The translations under genes were made by a program, and so were the position numbers. A model generated the notes under the pieces. It was not told the DNA's origin and made no database searches. It saw nothing but the letters and a program-made list of their open reading frames with translations. 64,000 bases of DNA from contig NZ_QUMK01000012.1 of assembly GCF_010907035.1 (NCBI RefSeq), positions 20,122 through 84,121 on the forward strand. Reading direction: 5' to 3'. This DNA is from Rhodopseudomonas sp. BR0M22 (GTDB taxonomy: Bacteria > Pseudomonadota > Alphaproteobacteria > Rhizobiales > Xanthobacteraceae). Positions 1-9,735 of the stretch are shown here, one piece after another. Every line of letters begins with the position of its first letter. The stretch's first letter is position 1.

Positions 1-11
1 AGTCTTTGGTC

Positions 12-911
12 ATGCGCTTCGACCTCACGGACCTCGGGCTGTTCCTCGCCGTCATCGACGCCGGCAGCATCACCCGCGGAGCGGCCGAGGCCGGTCTGTC
101 GCTGGCGGCCGCCAGCGAAAGGCTGCGCCACATGGAGGCCGTCGGCGAAGTTCTTCTGCTGCATCGCGGCCGGCGCGGCGTGGTCCCGACCGAGGCGGGC
201 GAGGCGCTCGCGCATCATGCGCGCACGATCCTGCACCAGATCGCCGAAATGCGCGGCGAACTCGGTCGCTACGCGAAAGGCATGCGTGCGAATGTCTGCA
301 TCTTGGCCAATACGGCGGCGGTCACCGAGTATCTGCCTGCACGGTTGGCGAGTTGGATGGCGCAGCACCCCCGGGTGGATGTGGACCTCAAAGAACGTCA
401 GAGCTCCGACATCGCCCGAAGCGTGGCTGCCGGGTTCGCCGAAATCGGCATCCTGTCCGGCGCCGCCGCGACTGCGGGGCTGACGCTGCGTCCTTTCGCC
501 ACCGACCGGCTGGTGGCGGTGCTGGCTTTGGACCACGCCTTGGCGGGAAAGCCGCAGCTTCGCTTTTCCGAATTGCTCGACCACCACTTCGTTGGTCTGT
601 CCGGCGGTGCCCTGCAGCAGCATCTCGAGATGCAGGCGGCGCGGCTCGGGACGAAGATCAAACTGCGGGTCGCGCTGCGCAGCTTCGACGGGATCTGCCG
701 CCTGGCGGGCGAAGGCGTCGGAATCGGCGTTGTGCCGGAAGCGGCCGCGCGGCGTTCGAAGCGATCGGCCCGCATCGCCATCGTCCGGCTGCAGGACGAT
801 TGGGCGACGCGGCGACTATCGGTCTGCGTCCGCAGCGAGCCGGAGCTGACGCCGCTCGCGCGAAGCCTCTTTCAGCATCTCGCATCCCGGTCGTCTTCGC
901 CGCTGCGATGA
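12..911 (+). CDS. LysR-family transcriptional regulator
   Basis: This 299-residue protein has the LysR layout. A winged helix-turn-helix fills about residues 1-60, with the usual GSITRGAAEAGLSLAAASER-type recognition region near residue 20. A substrate-binding domain follows from about residue 90, ending in a GVGIGVVPEAAA segment. I chose the ATG at 12; a TTG lies two codons upstream and the true start could differ because the window begins here. The next gene is convergent, so the usual divergent LysR target is not visible and would lie outside the window. It is separated from the Calvin operon by the hydrolase gene and does not look like CbbR, so I do not assign it to RuBisCO control. The effector is unknown. 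Confidence 0.85.
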   Translation: MRFDLTDLGLFLAVIDAGSITRGAAEAGLSLAAASERLRHMEAVGEVLLLHRGRRGVVPTEAGEALAHHARTILHQIAEMRGELGRYAKGMRANVCILANTAAVTEYLPARLASWMAQHPRVDVDLKERQSSDIARSVAAGFAEIGILSGAAATAGLTLRPFATDRLVAVLALDHALAGKPQLRFSELLDHHFVGLSGGALQQHLEMQAARLGTKIKLRVALRSFDGICRLAGEGVGIGVVPEAAARRSKRSARIAIVRLQDDWATRRLSVCVRSEPELTPLARSLFQHLASRSSSPLR

Positions 912-986
912 GGCTTTTCAGGCAAAGAGGGCGTGCAGCAGCGCCGGTATGATCCCAATCACGTCCAGCGCTGCCTCCGCTGCGCG

Positions 987-1736
987 TCACAAATTCCGCT
1001 GCACGAAGCTGTCGATCGCGGTGGCGATCAGGTCCTTGTCGTTGTCGATCGTCGCGACATGGTAGGAGTTGTCGAGCCACAGCGTCTCGATCCGGCTGGA
1101 GCCGACGTGGTTGGCGATGACTGTTGCGTTTGCCGGCGACAGCACATGATCGACCCGCGAATTGATCACCAAGGTCGGGCATTTGATTTTCGACAGCAGC
1201 GCGCGGGCGGTGGCGGCCAGCCCCATCACCTGCTTGACGCAGGTGACCGGCACCTGGTCGTAGGCCAGCTCCTTGGTGGTGGGGTCGACCATATCCGAGC
1301 CGATGCCGGGGACGAATTCGGGCAGACCACGCGCATAAGCGAGCCCGGCGAGGTCGGGTGAATCGATCTGCACCGCGGCGTTGATCGGGATCACGCCGGC
1401 GACTTTGTCGGGATGCGAAGCGGCCAGATACAGCGACAGCGTGCCGCCCATCGATAGCCCGGCCACGAAGGTCTTGTCGCATTTCGCCGAGAGCTCGAGC
1501 AGCGCGTCCTCGGCGCACGCGACCCAGTCGCTTGCGGTGGTCTTGGCCATCGCGGCCGGGGAGACGCCATGTCCGGGCAGTCGCGGGCCCAGAATGGAAT
1601 AGCCGCGCTCGCCGAGCCGTTCGCCCAGATAGCGCATGCTCTGTGGGCTGCCGGTAAATCCGTGCACCAGCAGGACGCCCGTCTTGCTGCCATCGAACGC
1701 GAAGGCCTCCGCGCCGACCATCACTGCTTCACCCAT
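987..1736 (-). CDS. Alpha/beta hydrolase (carboxylesterase / monoacylglycerol lipase-like)
   Basis: This 249-residue cytoplasmic serine hydrolase has the oxyanion segment LLVHGFTGSP near the N-terminus, a nucleophile elbow GLSMGG, a probable acid in SRVDHVLSP and a probable catalytic histidine in NSYHVATID. It resembles the carboxylesterase Est30 / monoacylglycerol lipase group of serine aminopeptidase S33-like hydrolases. The ATG at 1736 is preceded by a GGGGGAG ribosome site; an upstream in-frame start would add 17 poorly conserved residues. It is convergent with the LysR gene and divergent from the Calvin operon. The substrate cannot be told from sequence; a short-chain ester or monoglyceride is the family expectation. 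Confidence 0.85.
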   Translation of the reverse strand: MGEAVMVGAEAFAFDGSKTGVLLVHGFTGSPQSMRYLGERLGERGYSILGPRLPGHGVSPAAMAKTTASDWVACAEDALLELSAKCDKTFVAGLSMGGTLSLYLAASHPDKVAGVIPINAAVQIDSPDLAGLAYARGLPEFVPGIGSDMVDPTTKELAYDQVPVTCVKQVMGLAATARALLSKIKCPTLVINSRVDHVLSPANATVIANHVGSSRIETLWLDNSYHVATIDNDKDLIATAIDSFVQRNL

Positions 1737-2204
1737 GTCGTCTCCCCCGCATGCTCCGGTGGCTGCCGCGCGCATCGCCCGGCTCACTCAACCGACTGTT
1801 TTGGTTCATATTTCTTATGTCCCAGAAAATCCCCCGGACCGTCAAGCGAGGCGACGGCGCGAGTGCCGTCGCGGCGCCGAAGGGTCAAACGACCGCAGGT
1901 CCTGGAAGCCGTAGACTGCTAAAGTATGAGAGCTCGGCCGCAGAAGCGGTTTGGCGGCCAAATCGGGCCGATCTTCCGCTTCGGCTCTGATCTAAATCAC
2001 AGCGGCCTTCGACTAATTGTGCAGAATGAGCGCCGCATCGCCGTTTTGAGGTAATTAAATACAGGGTGGCGGTGCTCCATATAAACATTCCTTTGGCGGC
2101 ACCAAGGAAAATGCAATTTCTCTTATGTGACCGATCGGCTCACAAGCTCCGCGCAACGGAGCCCGCGGAGCCAATTGGCCGCGCTGCGTTGTGGGGGAGT
2201 CATC
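1737..2204. promoter_or_regulatory. Divergent intergenic region upstream of the Calvin operon
   Basis: This 468-base gap separates the hydrolase from fbp and must hold the operon promoter. It is AT-rich from about 1980 to 2110. An imperfect inverted repeat (TTCCTTTGG at 2088-2096 and CCAAGGAA at 2102-2109, one base inserted) lies about 95 bases before the fbp start and could be an operator or leader hairpin. A GGGGGAG ribosome site at 2192-2198 sets the fbp start. No confident sigma70 or LysR box could be assigned by eye, and no gene is visible. Confidence 0.5.
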
Positions 2205-3236
2205 ATGGGTCAGGGCCAAACGCTTTCAGCTTTTTTGGATTCACATGCGGTCGATCCGCAGCGGAAAGCGGTCGCCGCCGCAGTCGCCGCGATCGCGGCC
2301 GGGTCGATCGAGATCTCTGAATTGATCGGGCAGGGCGCGCTGGCCGGCATCACCGGCGCGGCGCATGGCGGCAGCAATGCCGACGGCGACGTTCAGAAGG
2401 ATCTCGACGTCAAGGCCGACGAGATCATCGTCGCGGCGCTGAAGGATGTGCCCTACGCGGCGCTGGCGTCGGAAGAGTCCGATACCCTGCTCGACGGCGA
2501 TCCCAGCGCGCCGATCTCGATCGCCTACGATCCGCTCGACGGCTCGTCCAACATCGACACGAATATGACGGTCGGGACCATCTTCTCGATCATCCCGAAC
2601 CAGCCGGGCGTGAAGCCGTTCACTGCGCCGGGCTCCTGCCAGATCGCGGCCGGCTTCGTGGTGTACGGGCCGCAGACGTCGCTGGTGCTGACGCTCGGCG
2701 ACGGCGTCGATATCTTCACGCTCGATCGCAAGGCCAAGGTGTATCGGCTGATCCGCGAGCGCGTCACCGTGCCGGCCGACACTGCCGAATATGCCATCAA
2801 CGCCTCGAACCATCGCCATTGGGAGCAGCCGATCCGCGATTTCGTCGACGAATGTATCGCCGGCTCCGACGGACCGCGCGCCAAGGACTTCAACATGCGC
2901 TGGATCGGCTCGCTGGTGGCGGAGGTGTATCGGATCCTCACGCGCGGCGGCGTGTTCCTGTATCCGGGCGACAACCGCCCGGGCTACGGCAATGGCCGGC
3001 TGAGGCTCTTGTATGAAACCCATCCGATGTCGTTCGTGATGGAGCAGGCCGGCGGGGCCGCTTCGACCGGGCGCGAGCGGGTGCTCGATCTCACCGCCAA
3101 GACGATCCACCAGCGTTCGCCGCTGATCATGGGGTCGATCGACAAGGTCAAGCGCATCGAACTGCTGCACACCGATCCGAGTGCCGCCTCGCGCTCGGCG
3201 CCGCTGTTCGCCCGCCGCGGTCTGTTCCGCGTCTGA
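2205..3236 (+). CDS. fbp: Fructose-1,6-bisphosphatase class I (Calvin cycle)
   Basis: This 343-residue class I enzyme (CbbF type) hydrolyses fructose 1,6-bisphosphate, and probably sedoheptulose 1,7-bisphosphate, in Calvin-cycle regeneration. The metal-binding segment [11 protein letters not shown] (about residues 107-117) is the class signature. The substrate-loop region with [11 protein letters not shown] is also present. The start is the ATG at 2205, which has GGGGGAG just upstream; the frame is open further upstream without family similarity. It is the first gene of fbp-prk-tkt-fba-cbbM, all on one strand with short gaps, so it is probably transcribed as one unit. Confidence 0.96.
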   Translation: MGQGQTLSAFLDSHAVDPQRKAVAAAVAAIAAGSIEISELIGQGALAGITGAAHGGSNADGDVQKDLDVKADEIIVAALKDVPYAALASEESDTLLDGDPSAPISIAYDPLDGSSNIDTNMTVGTIFSIIPNQPGVKPFTAPGSCQIAAGFVVYGPQTSLVLTLGDGVDIFTLDRKAKVYRLIRERVTVPADTAEYAINASNHRHWEQPIRDFVDECIAGSDGPRAKDFNMRWIGSLVAEVYRILTRGGVFLYPGDNRPGYGNGRLRLLYETHPMSFVMEQAGGAASTGRERVLDLTAKTIHQRSPLIMGSIDKVKRIELLHTDPSAASRSAPLFARRGLFRV

Positions 3237-3275
3237 CGTCGTCTCTCCCCCGGTTGGAATTGGAAGTACCTCCTC

Positions 3276-4151
3276 ATGTCCCGTAAGCATCCGATCATCT
3301 CCATCACCGGCTCCTCCGGCGCCGGCACCACGTCCGTGAAGAAGACGTTCGAGCAGATCTTCCGCCGCGAGAACGTCAACGCCGCGTTCATCGAGGGCGA
3401 TGCGTTCCACCGCTACAATCGCGTCGACATGCGCAACAAGATGGCGGAGGAAGCCGAACGCGGTAACCGCCACTTCAGCCATTTCAGCCCCGAAACTAAC
3501 CTGTTCGAGGAGCTGGAGCAGACCTTCGCGAGCTACGCCGAGACCGGCACCGGCCGCACCCGTCACTACGTCCACGACGACGAGGAAGCGGCGCTGCACG
3601 GAGTGCCGCCCGGCAACTTCACCCAGTGGCAGGATCTGCCGTCGAACTCGGACTTGCTGTTCTACGAAGGCCTCCACGGCGCGGTGATCACCGAAAAGGT
3701 CAACGTCGCTCAGCACGCCGACCTCAAGATCGGCGTCGTGCCGGTGATCAACCTCGAATGGATTCAGAAGCTGCATCGCGACCGCGCGGCGCGCGGCTAT
3801 TCGACCGAGGCGGTGACCGACACCATCCTGCGCCGTATGCCGGACTACGTGCACTACATCGTGCCGCAGTTCGCCGAGACCGACATCAATTTCCAGCGGG
3901 TGCCGACCGTCGACACCTCGAACCCGTTCATCGCGCGCTGGATTCCCACCGCTGACGAATCGATGGTGGTGATCCGCTTCAAGAATCCGCGCGGCATCGA
4001 TTTCGCCTATCTGCTGTCGATGATCCAGGGCAGCTTCATGTCGCGCGCCAACTCGATCGTGATCCACGGCGCCAAGCTCGACCTGGCGATGCAGCTCATC
4101 CTGACGCCGCTGATCATGCAACTGATCGACCGCAAGCGAAGCATGAAGTAA
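3276..4151 (+). CDS. prkB: Phosphoribulokinase
   Basis: This 291-residue proteobacterial (class I, octameric type) phosphoribulokinase makes ribulose 1,5-bisphosphate from ribulose 5-phosphate and ATP, supplying the RuBisCO substrate. The N-terminus carries the P-loop ITGSSGAGTTSVKKTF. The lid and substrate residues in AFIEGDAFHRYNR and the segment LLFYEGLHGAV are typical of the family. The length matches the bacterial form. It sits 39 bases after fbp and 34 bases before tkt, in the order usual for cbb operons. The gene is also called cbbP. Confidence 0.97.
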   Translation: MSRKHPIISITGSSGAGTTSVKKTFEQIFRRENVNAAFIEGDAFHRYNRVDMRNKMAEEAERGNRHFSHFSPETNLFEELEQTFASYAETGTGRTRHYVHDDEEAALHGVPPGNFTQWQDLPSNSDLLFYEGLHGAVITEKVNVAQHADLKIGVVPVINLEWIQKLHRDRAARGYSTEAVTDTILRRMPDYVHYIVPQFAETDINFQRVPTVDTSNPFIARWIPTADESMVVIRFKNPRGIDFAYLLSMIQGSFMSRANSIVIHGAKLDLAMQLILTPLIMQLIDRKRSMK

Positions 4152-4185
4152 TGCCCAACATCTGTAAGAAACTGGGGAGGCCGGT

Positions 4186-6198
4186 TTGAACGTTCCCGCA
4201 CGCGACATCCACGACAAGGTCACGCATCGCGACATGGCGAATGCGATCCGCTTTCTCGCCATCGACGGTGTCGAGAAGGCGAAGTCCGGCCACCCGGGCA
4301 TGCCGATGGGCATGGCCGACGTCGCCACCGTGCTGTTCACCCGCTTCCTGAAGTTCGATCCGGCTGCGCCGGATTGGGCGGACCGCGACCGCTTTGTGCT
4401 GTCGGCCGGCCACGGCTCGATGCTGCTGTATGCGCTGCTGCATCTGACCGGCTATCCGGAAATGACGATCGATCAGCTGAAGTCGTTCCGGCAGTGGGGC
4501 TCGAAGACTCCGGGCCATCCGGAATACGGCCACACCCAGGGCGTCGAAACCACCACCGGCCCGCTCGGCCAGGGTCTGGCGACCTCGGTCGGCATGGCGC
4601 TCGCCGAGCGCATGATGAACGCCCGCTACGGCGACGCGCTGGTCGATCACTATACGTATGTGATCGCCGGCGACGGCTGCCTGATGGAAGGCGTCAGCCA
4701 CGAGGCGATCTCGCTGGCCGGCCACCTCAAGCTGAGCAAGCTGATCGTGTTGTGGGACGACAACCACATCTCGATCGACGGCGACACCTCGCTGTCCTGC
4801 TCGGACGATCAGCTCGCGCGCTTCGCCGCGTCGGGCTGGGCCACCACTCGCGTCGACGGCCATGATCCGGAAGCCGTCGCGGCCGCTATCGAGCAGGCCA
4901 AGAAGAGCGACCGTCCGTCGCTGATCGCCTGCCGCACCACGATCGGTTTTGGCTCGCCGAAGGTCGCCGGCACCGAGAAGGCGCACGGCGCTCCGCTCGG
5001 CGCCGAGGAGGTCGAGAAGACCCGCGCTGCGCTGAACTGGCCGTATCCGCCGTTCGAGATTCCGGAAGGGATCCTGGCTCGCTGGCGCGAGGCTGGCGGT
5101 CGCGGCAAGGCCGCGCACGACGCCTGGGACCAGCGGCTGGCCGCGGCCGACGCTGCGACCCGCACCGGCCTCACCGATGCGCTCGCCGGCAAGCTGTCGG
5201 CGGATTACGAAGGCGCGCTGCAGGGCCTGATCGCCAAGTTCGATGCCGACAAGCCGACCATCGCCACTCGTCAGGCGTCGCAGCTCACCATCGACGCGAT
5301 CGTGCCGGCGTCGCCGAACATTCTCGGCGGCTCGGCCGACCTGACGCACTCCAACCTGACGCACGCCAAGGGCGCCGCGTCGGTCAAGCCGGGTGCGTTC
5401 GGCGGCAGCTATCTGCACTACGGCATCCGCGAATTCGGCATGGCGGCGGCGATGAACGGCATCGCGTTGCACGGCGGCTTCGTGCCGTTCGGCGGCACCT
5501 TCCTGGTGTTCGCCGACTACAGCCGTCCGGCGATCCGCCTCGCGGCGCTGATGGGCGTGCGCGTCATCCACGTGATGACCCACGACTCGATCGGCCTCGG
5601 AGAAGACGGCCCGACCCATCAGCCGGTCGAGCACGTTGCCTCGCTGCGCGCGATCCCGAATCTGCTGGTGTTCCGCCCGGCCGATGCGATCGAGACCGCG
5701 CAGGCCTGGGACTGCGCGCTGAAGCAGACCTCGCGTCCGTCGGTGCTGGCGCTGTCGCGCCAGGGTCTGCCGGCGTTGCCGCGCAGTGGGACCAATACCA
5801 ACCCGGTGGCTCGTGGCGCTTATTTGGTCATCGATCCGCCCCAGCGGGATGTCACACTGATCGCGACCGGCTCGGAAGTCTCGCTGGCGCTCGAGGCAGC
5901 CAAGAAACTCGGCGAAACCGGCGTATCCGCCGCGGTGGTGTCGGCGCCGTGCTTCGAGCTGTTCGCCGAGCAGGACGACGCCTACCGCGCCAATGTGCTC
6001 GGCACCGCGCCGCGGGTCGGCATCGAGGCGGCGCGCGATGTCGATTGGCGCCGCTGGATCGGCGATACCGGCGCGTTCGTCGGCATGGCCGGGTTCGGTG
6101 CCTCGGCGCCGGCGCCGGTGCTTTACCAGAAGTTCGGCATCACCGCGGACGCGGTGGTGGACGCCGCCAAGGGCGCGATCGCCCGCGGCAAGCACTGA
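4186..6198 (+). CDS. tkt: Transketolase
   Basis: This 670-residue thiamine-diphosphate enzyme transfers two-carbon ketol units in Calvin-cycle regeneration (CbbT role). The N-terminal domain carries [10 protein letters not shown] and the diphosphate/Mg motif [13 protein letters not shown] followed by WDDNHIS. The central domain has the conserved DLTHSNLT and [16 protein letters not shown] region, and the C-terminal domain is complete. The start is a TTG at 4186 with GGGGAGG at 4174-4180 ideally spaced; the next in-frame ATG (MANAIRFL) lies 16 codons downstream and lacks such a site. It is operon-embedded between prk and fba. Confidence 0.96.
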   Translation: MNVPARDIHDKVTHRDMANAIRFLAIDGVEKAKSGHPGMPMGMADVATVLFTRFLKFDPAAPDWADRDRFVLSAGHGSMLLYALLHLTGYPEMTIDQLKSFRQWGSKTPGHPEYGHTQGVETTTGPLGQGLATSVGMALAERMMNARYGDALVDHYTYVIAGDGCLMEGVSHEAISLAGHLKLSKLIVLWDDNHISIDGDTSLSCSDDQLARFAASGWATTRVDGHDPEAVAAAIEQAKKSDRPSLIACRTTIGFGSPKVAGTEKAHGAPLGAEEVEKTRAALNWPYPPFEIPEGILARWREAGGRGKAAHDAWDQRLAAADAATRTGLTDALAGKLSADYEGALQGLIAKFDADKPTIATRQASQLTIDAIVPASPNILGGSADLTHSNLTHAKGAASVKPGAFGGSYLHYGIREFGMAAAMNGIALHGGFVPFGGTFLVFADYSRPAIRLAALMGVRVIHVMTHDSIGLGEDGPTHQPVEHVASLRAIPNLLVFRPADAIETAQAWDCALKQTSRPSVLALSRQGLPALPRSGTNTNPVARGAYLVIDPPQRDVTLIATGSEVSLALEAAKKLGETGVSAAVVSAPCFELFAEQDDAYRANVLGTAPRVGIEAARDVDWRRWIGDTGAFVGMAGFGASAPAPVLYQKFGITADAVVDAAKGAIARGKH

Positions 6199-6257
6199 GC
6201 CCGATTTTCGAACATCACGACGACCCTGTCGTCACACAGTCAGTTTGAGGAGACATC

Positions 6258-7343
6258 ATGGCGCGTATCACTCTGAGGCAATTGTTGGATCACGCCGCCG
6301 AGCACGGCTACGGCGTGCCCGCGTTCAACATCAACAACATGGAGCAGGGACTCGCGATCATGGAAGCGGCGGCGATGGTCGACGCTCCGGTGATCATCCA
6401 GGCGTCGCGCGGCGCCCGCTCCTATGCCAACGACATCATGCTGGCGAAGATGATCGACGCGCTGGCCGAGATGTATCCGGACATCCCGCTGTGCATGCAT
6501 CAGGATCACGGCAACGACGAGGCCACCTGCGCGACCGCGATCCGCTACGGCTTCACCTCGGTGATGATGGACGGCTCCCTCAAGGCCGACGCCAAGACCG
6601 CCGCCGACTATCAGTACAACGTCGACATCACCCGCCGCGTCGTCGACATGGCGCACTGGGTCGGCGCCTCGGTGGAAGGTGAGCTCGGCGTGCTCGGCTC
6701 GCTGGAGCACGGCGGCGGCGAGCAGGAAGACGGCCACGGCGTCGAAGGCAAGGTCAGCCGCGAACAGCTCCTGACCGATCCGGACCAGGCGGTCGAGTTC
6801 GTGCGCGCCACCAAGGTCGACGCGTTGGCGATCGCGATGGGCACTTCGCACGGCGCCTACAAATTCAGCCGCAAGCCGGACGGCGACGTGCTGGCCATGA
6901 AGGTGGTCGAAGAGATCCACCGCCGGCTGCCGAACACGCACCTCGTGATGCACGGCTCGTCGTCGGTGCCGCAGGATCTGCAGGACATCTTCAACGAGTT
7001 CGGCGGCGCGATGCCGCAGACCTTCGGCGTTCCGGTCGAGGAAATCGTCCGCGGCATCAAGCACGGCGTCCGCAAGGTCAACATCGACACCGACTGCCGT
7101 CTGGCGATGACCGGCGTGTTCCGCAAGGTCGCCACGCAGAACAAGGCGGAGTTCGATCCGCGCAAGTTCCTGAAGCCGGCGATGGATGCGATGCGCGACG
7201 TCTGCAAGCTGCGCTTCGAGCAGTTCGGCACCGCCGGCAACGCCGGCAAGATCAAGGTCGTGCCGATGTCGGAAATGGCCAAGCGCTACAAGGCCGGCGC
7301 GCTCGATCCGCAGATCGGTCAAGTCGCGCGTGCGGCCGAGTAA
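6258..7343 (+). CDS. fba: Fructose-bisphosphate aldolase class II, Calvin-cycle subtype
   Basis: This 361-residue zinc-dependent class II aldolase (CbbA subtype) condenses glyceraldehyde 3-phosphate with dihydroxyacetone phosphate, and probably erythrose 4-phosphate to give sedoheptulose bisphosphate. The N-terminal [11 protein letters not shown] segment, the zinc-ligand region MHQDHGND and the VMMDGSL segment are family hallmarks. HGSSSVP and the NIDTDCR motif near the C-terminus are also conserved. A GAGGAG ribosome site precedes the ATG. The gene lies between tkt and cbbM. Confidence 0.97.
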   Translation: MARITLRQLLDHAAEHGYGVPAFNINNMEQGLAIMEAAAMVDAPVIIQASRGARSYANDIMLAKMIDALAEMYPDIPLCMHQDHGNDEATCATAIRYGFTSVMMDGSLKADAKTAADYQYNVDITRRVVDMAHWVGASVEGELGVLGSLEHGGGEQEDGHGVEGKVSREQLLTDPDQAVEFVRATKVDALAIAMGTSHGAYKFSRKPDGDVLAMKVVEEIHRRLPNTHLVMHGSSSVPQDLQDIFNEFGGAMPQTFGVPVEEIVRGIKHGVRKVNIDTDCRLAMTGVFRKVATQNKAEFDPRKFLKPAMDAMRDVCKLRFEQFGTAGNAGKIKVVPMSEMAKRYKAGALDPQIGQVARAAE

Positions 7344-7401
7344 TTGAAATAGATCCGCGGCGGCCAGCGGGCCGCCGCGCCTCGCATTGCAGGAGATCAC
7401 C

Positions 7402-8787
7402 ATGGACCAGTCGAACCGCTACGCCAATCTCAACCTCAAAGAGAGCGAGCTGATCGCGGGCGGACGGCATGTGCTGTGCGCCTACATCATGAAGCCGAAG
7501 CCCGGCTTCGGCAATTTCATCCAGACCGCCGCGCACTTCGCCGCCGAATCCTCGACCGGCACCAACGTCGAAGTCTCGACCACCGATGACTTCACTCGCG
7601 GCGTCGACGCGCTGGTGTACGAGGTCGACGAGGCCAACAGCCTGATGAAGATCGCGTATCCGATCGAATTGTTCGATCGCAACGTGATCGACGGCCGCGC
7701 CATGATCGCCTCGTTCCTGACCCTGACGATCGGCAACAACCAGGGCATGGGCGACGTCGAATACGCCAAGATGTACGATTTCTACGTGCCGCCGGCTTAC
7801 TTGAAGCTGTTCGACGGCCCGTCGACGACCATCAAGGATCTGTGGCGCGTGCTTGGCCGCCCCGTCGTCAACGGCGGCTTCATCGTCGGCACCATCATCA
7901 AGCCGAAGCTCGGCCTGCGTCCGCAGCCGTTCGCCAATGCCTGCTACGATTTCTGGCTGGGCGGCGACTTCATCAAGAACGACGAGCCGCAGGGCAACCA
8001 GGTGTTCGCTCCGTTCAAGGACACGGTGCGGGCGGTCGCCGACGCGATGCGCCGGGCGCAGGACAAGACCGGCGAGGCCAAGCTGTTCTCGTTCAACATC
8101 ACCGCCGACGATCACTACGAGATGCTGGCGCGCGGTGAGTTCATCCTCGAGACCTTCGCCGACAACGCCGACCATATCGCGTTCCTGGTCGACGGCTACG
8201 TCGCCGGCCCGGCTGCGGTGACCACCGCCCGCCGCGCGTTCCCGAAGCAGTACCTGCACTACCATCGCGCCGGTCATGGCGCTGTGACCTCGCCGCAGTC
8301 CAAGCGCGGCTACACCGCCTTCGTGCTGTCGAAGATGGCACGCCTGCAGGGCGCGTCGGGCATCCACACCGGCACCATGGGCTTCGGCAAGATGGAAGGT
8401 GAAGCCGCTGACCGCGCGATCGCCTACATGATCACCGAGGATTCGGCCGATGGTCCGTACTTCCACCAGGAGTGGCTCGGCCTCAACCCGACCACCCCGA
8501 TCATCTCCGGCGGCATGAACGCGCTGCGGATGCCGGGCTTCTTCGACAACCTCGGCCACTCCAACCTGATCATGACGGCGGGTGGCGGTGCGTTCGGTCA
8601 TATCGACGGCGGTGCGGCGGGTGCCAAGTCGCTGAGGCAGGCCGAGCAGTGCTGGAAGCAGGGCGCCGATCCGGTCGAATTCGCCAAGGATCACCGCGAA
8701 TTCGCCCGCGCGTTCGAGAGCTTCCCGCAGGATGCCGACAAGCTGTATCCGAACTGGCGCGCCAAGCTGAAGCCGCAGGCGGCCTGA
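7402..8787 (+). CDS. cbbM: Ribulose bisphosphate carboxylase, form II
   Basis: This 461-residue form II RuBisCO large subunit fixes CO2 onto ribulose bisphosphate. No small-subunit gene follows, as expected for form II, which works as dimers of large subunits. Active-site segments are visible: [11 protein letters not shown] (catalytic lysine), [14 protein letters not shown] (carbamylated lysine with Asp and Glu metal ligands), HYHRAGHGA and [12 protein letters not shown]. The start is ATG 7402 with AGGAG upstream; the frame opens five codons earlier at a TTG. A strong terminator follows at once, making this the end of the operon. Form II enzymes have low CO2/O2 specificity and suit anaerobic growth. 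Confidence 0.98.
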   Translation: MDQSNRYANLNLKESELIAGGRHVLCAYIMKPKPGFGNFIQTAAHFAAESSTGTNVEVSTTDDFTRGVDALVYEVDEANSLMKIAYPIELFDRNVIDGRAMIASFLTLTIGNNQGMGDVEYAKMYDFYVPPAYLKLFDGPSTTIKDLWRVLGRPVVNGGFIVGTIIKPKLGLRPQPFANACYDFWLGGDFIKNDEPQGNQVFAPFKDTVRAVADAMRRAQDKTGEAKLFSFNITADDHYEMLARGEFILETFADNADHIAFLVDGYVAGPAAVTTARRAFPKQYLHYHRAGHGAVTSPQSKRGYTAFVLSKMARLQGASGIHTGTMGFGKMEGEAADRAIAYMITEDSADGPYFHQEWLGLNPTTPIISGGMNALRMPGFFDNLGHSNLIMTAGGGAFGHIDGGAAGAKSLRQAEQCWKQGADPVEFAKDHREFARAFESFPQDADKLYPNWRAKLKPQAA

Positions 8788-8806
8788 GTTCTCGATACCT
8801 AATTAC

Positions 8807-8842
8807 AACGGCCTGCGTCTCGCACGCAGGCCGTTTGCGTTT
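8807..8842 (+). terminator. Rho-independent terminator of the Calvin operon
   Basis: A perfect 12-base-pair stem (8807-8818 with 8824-8835) encloses a five-base loop and is followed by a T-rich stretch. It begins 20 bases after the cbbM stop codon. Confidence 0.9.
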
Positions 8843-8978
8843 GAACGCCCTGGTAATGCTCCGTGGCTCGGGCGCCGTTGTTAGTTGATAGTCAACTGTC
8901 CGGCGTGGCCGTGCTTGCGTCCTGTCCGTCTTGCGGCAAGTTTGTCGCCGTGACGGACTGTGGCTGCGGGAGCGCTCG

Positions 8979-9278
8979 ATGTCCTACACTCATTCACAAA
9001 GCTATCCGTTTCAAATCGCGGTCGAAGGCGTCGTTTACGACTGCGTCTTCGTACTGACGGACGATCGCTTGATCACCGTAGTGGCGGCCGGTCGCAGGCG
9101 CAGCGAGCTATTGAGTGGCAGGCCGCCACGGGCGCTTGCCGCCACGATTGCGCTGGATCTGGTACATCCGCAGCCGAGCCAAGTGCCGCCGAGCGACATC
9201 GAGCCGCATTTGCATCAGTCCTGGTTTGATAGGCTGTTCGAACGGTTCCGCGGCGTTGCTGCCGTGCCGCGTCACTGA
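8979..9278 (+). CDS. Small hypothetical protein
   Basis: This is a possible 99-residue protein starting MSYTHSQSYPF, with CGGGAG about nine bases upstream of the ATG. It reads like a genuine product in its first half: alternating hydrophobic and polar residues with VEGVVYDCVFVLTDDRLITV suggest a short beta-rich domain. A moderately basic middle and a C-terminus with WFDRLFERF follow. I recognise no family. It stands alone between the Calvin operon terminator and the chemoreceptor gene. Coding support is modest. Confidence 0.45.
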   Translation: MSYTHSQSYPFQIAVEGVVYDCVFVLTDDRLITVVAAGRRRSELLSGRPPRALAATIALDLVHPQPSQVPPSDIEPHLHQSWFDRLFERFRGVAAVPRH

Positions 9279-9735
9279 CATCCCTGGGCGCGCGTCACGG
9301 GCGGTCTGGGGATCGCCTGGACGCCAGCTCGACCTCTTCGCAGGGTCGGCGACGACAGCCGAGTCGTTGCTGCGGTTACTTGTCATGTCATGTAATAGTA
9401 ACAAAATACCGCAATCGTCGTGTTGCAGATGCGCGGTGTGCCGTAGTCGAACCCGTCGCGTGCGGCCATGCGGATGAAGCGTGTCCGACTGAAATCATTA
9501 GCAAGGTCAATCGGTTGATCAGTCAGAACGACGGACCTTGATCCGTGGAAGGGCGCGCGCCCATGACGCGTCGTCAGTATTTTTACGTGGCGGAGGCTTA
9601 ACTGCCCTGCAAGGTCGCTGACGCATCCTGCTTCAGAGAATCGTCCGCAACGTCCGGACGATTCGACTCGAGACCAACCGTAGGTGCGCCATGGGCGCAC
9701 GATTCCTCACGCTGCTGCCGAACGAGTATAGATCA
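9279..9735. other. Intergenic region upstream of the chemoreceptor gene
   Basis: No supported gene lies here. A short AT-rich patch (about 9380-9412) includes a 5-base inverted repeat GTTAC/GTAAC (9375-9379, 9398-9402). I saw no convincing promoter motif. Confidence 0.35.

Noticed and set aside
12..911. LysR gene as cbbR for the RuBisCO operon
   Set aside because: It is separated by a divergent-strand hydrolase gene, is not divergent from fbp, and its sequence does not look like CbbR.
4114..6195. A long minus-strand frame opposite transketolase
   Set aside because: The translation is low-complexity Arg/Asp/His-rich and lies wholly over the conserved tkt gene.
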